Part shown: positions 5,022 to 5,050 of the stretch, piece after piece
How positions within the stretch are numbered: position 1 is the stretch's first letter
Layout of the letters: each line of letters begins with the position of its first letter
Source: Actinomycetota bacterium
GTDB taxonomy: Bacteria; Actinomycetota; Geothermincolia; Geothermincolales; RBG-13-55-18
Length of the DNA: 5,050 bases
Reading direction: 5' to 3'
Assembly: GCA_028275245.1 (NCBI GenBank)
Contig: JAPWVA010000118.1
Span: forward strand, 1-5,050
The notes under the pieces: model-generated
Databases searched by the model: none
Seen by the model: only the letters and a program-made list of their open reading frames with translations
Told to the model about the DNA's origin: nothing
Position numbers and translations under genes: made by a program

Positions 5022-5050
5022 GTGCGGATTGAACGAGTGCCGGGCGGATC
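5022..5050 (+). CDS. Possible first codons of a rightward gene, cut by window edge
   Basis: GTG 5022 opens a frame reading MRIERVPGG to the window end, with GGAG (5009-5012) nine bases upstream. Nine codons are too few to identify anything, and the frame could be chance. A rightward gene here would make 4782-5021 a divergent control region. Confidence 0.2.

Larger units (their letters stand above)
4782..5050. other. Intergenic spacer upstream of the PHP pair (269 nt to window edge)
   Basis: This contains the PHP operon leader with a hairpin (4807-4823), an imperfect 34/36-bp direct repeat (4886-4990) and a possible rightward gene start at 5022. I find no convincing promoter for the PHP operon. 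A 41-codon plus-strand frame (4872-4997) with AAGGA eight bases upstream covers the repeats, but has nothing else to support it. Confidence 0.5.

Overview
This is a GC-rich bacterial window (about 60% G+C by eye, with G or C favoured at third codon positions). Bacterial origin is indicated by close Shine-Dalgarno matches, including an eight-base GGAGGTGA in front of a TTG start, and by tightly packed same-strand genes. AGG and ATA codons are used freely, which is common in thermophile-leaning high-GC lineages such as deep-branching Actinomycetota or Chloroflexota. That placement is an inference; nothing here fixes the phylum. I see no rRNA, tRNA, transposase, integrase or true CRISPR array.

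Layout. (1) Positions 1-347, minus strand: the N-terminal part of a VOC (glyoxalase/dioxygenase-fold) protein that runs off the left edge. (2) Positions 348-722: a 375-nt divergent spacer holding a possible minus-strand promoter, a GC-rich inverted repeat, a 15-bp tandem duplication and a hairpin beside the next gene's ribosome binding site. It also has two weak, ambiguous minus-strand open frames. (3) Positions 723-3381, plus strand: a probable operon of a DUF2804-family protein, a likely unannotated 59-residue small protein filling the apparent gap, a 168-residue protein of unrecognised function with a C-x3-C motif, and a methylenetetrahydrofolate reductase (MTHFR)-family protein. (4) Positions 3436-4781, minus strand, convergent with the operon: two tandem paralogous PHP-domain metal-dependent hydrolases whose stop and start codons share one base (TGATG). 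(5) Positions 4782-5050: a non-coding spacer with a leader hairpin, a degenerate 34/36-bp direct repeat and perhaps the first codons of a rightward gene.

How the genes may work together. Only the MTHFR-family protein has a clear pathway link (one-carbon/folate metabolism, methyl branch). Its active-site signature has Asp where the catalytic Glu is expected, and it follows an uncharacterised gene and a DUF2804 gene, so it may be a divergent member serving another role. The PHP pair is a separate transcription unit and probably forms a recent-to-intermediate tandem duplication with related substrates. No known named system is complete here. The most interesting unexplained items are the DUF2804/59-aa/168-aa/MTHFR-like set, the active-site substitution, and the repeat element upstream of the PHP pair.
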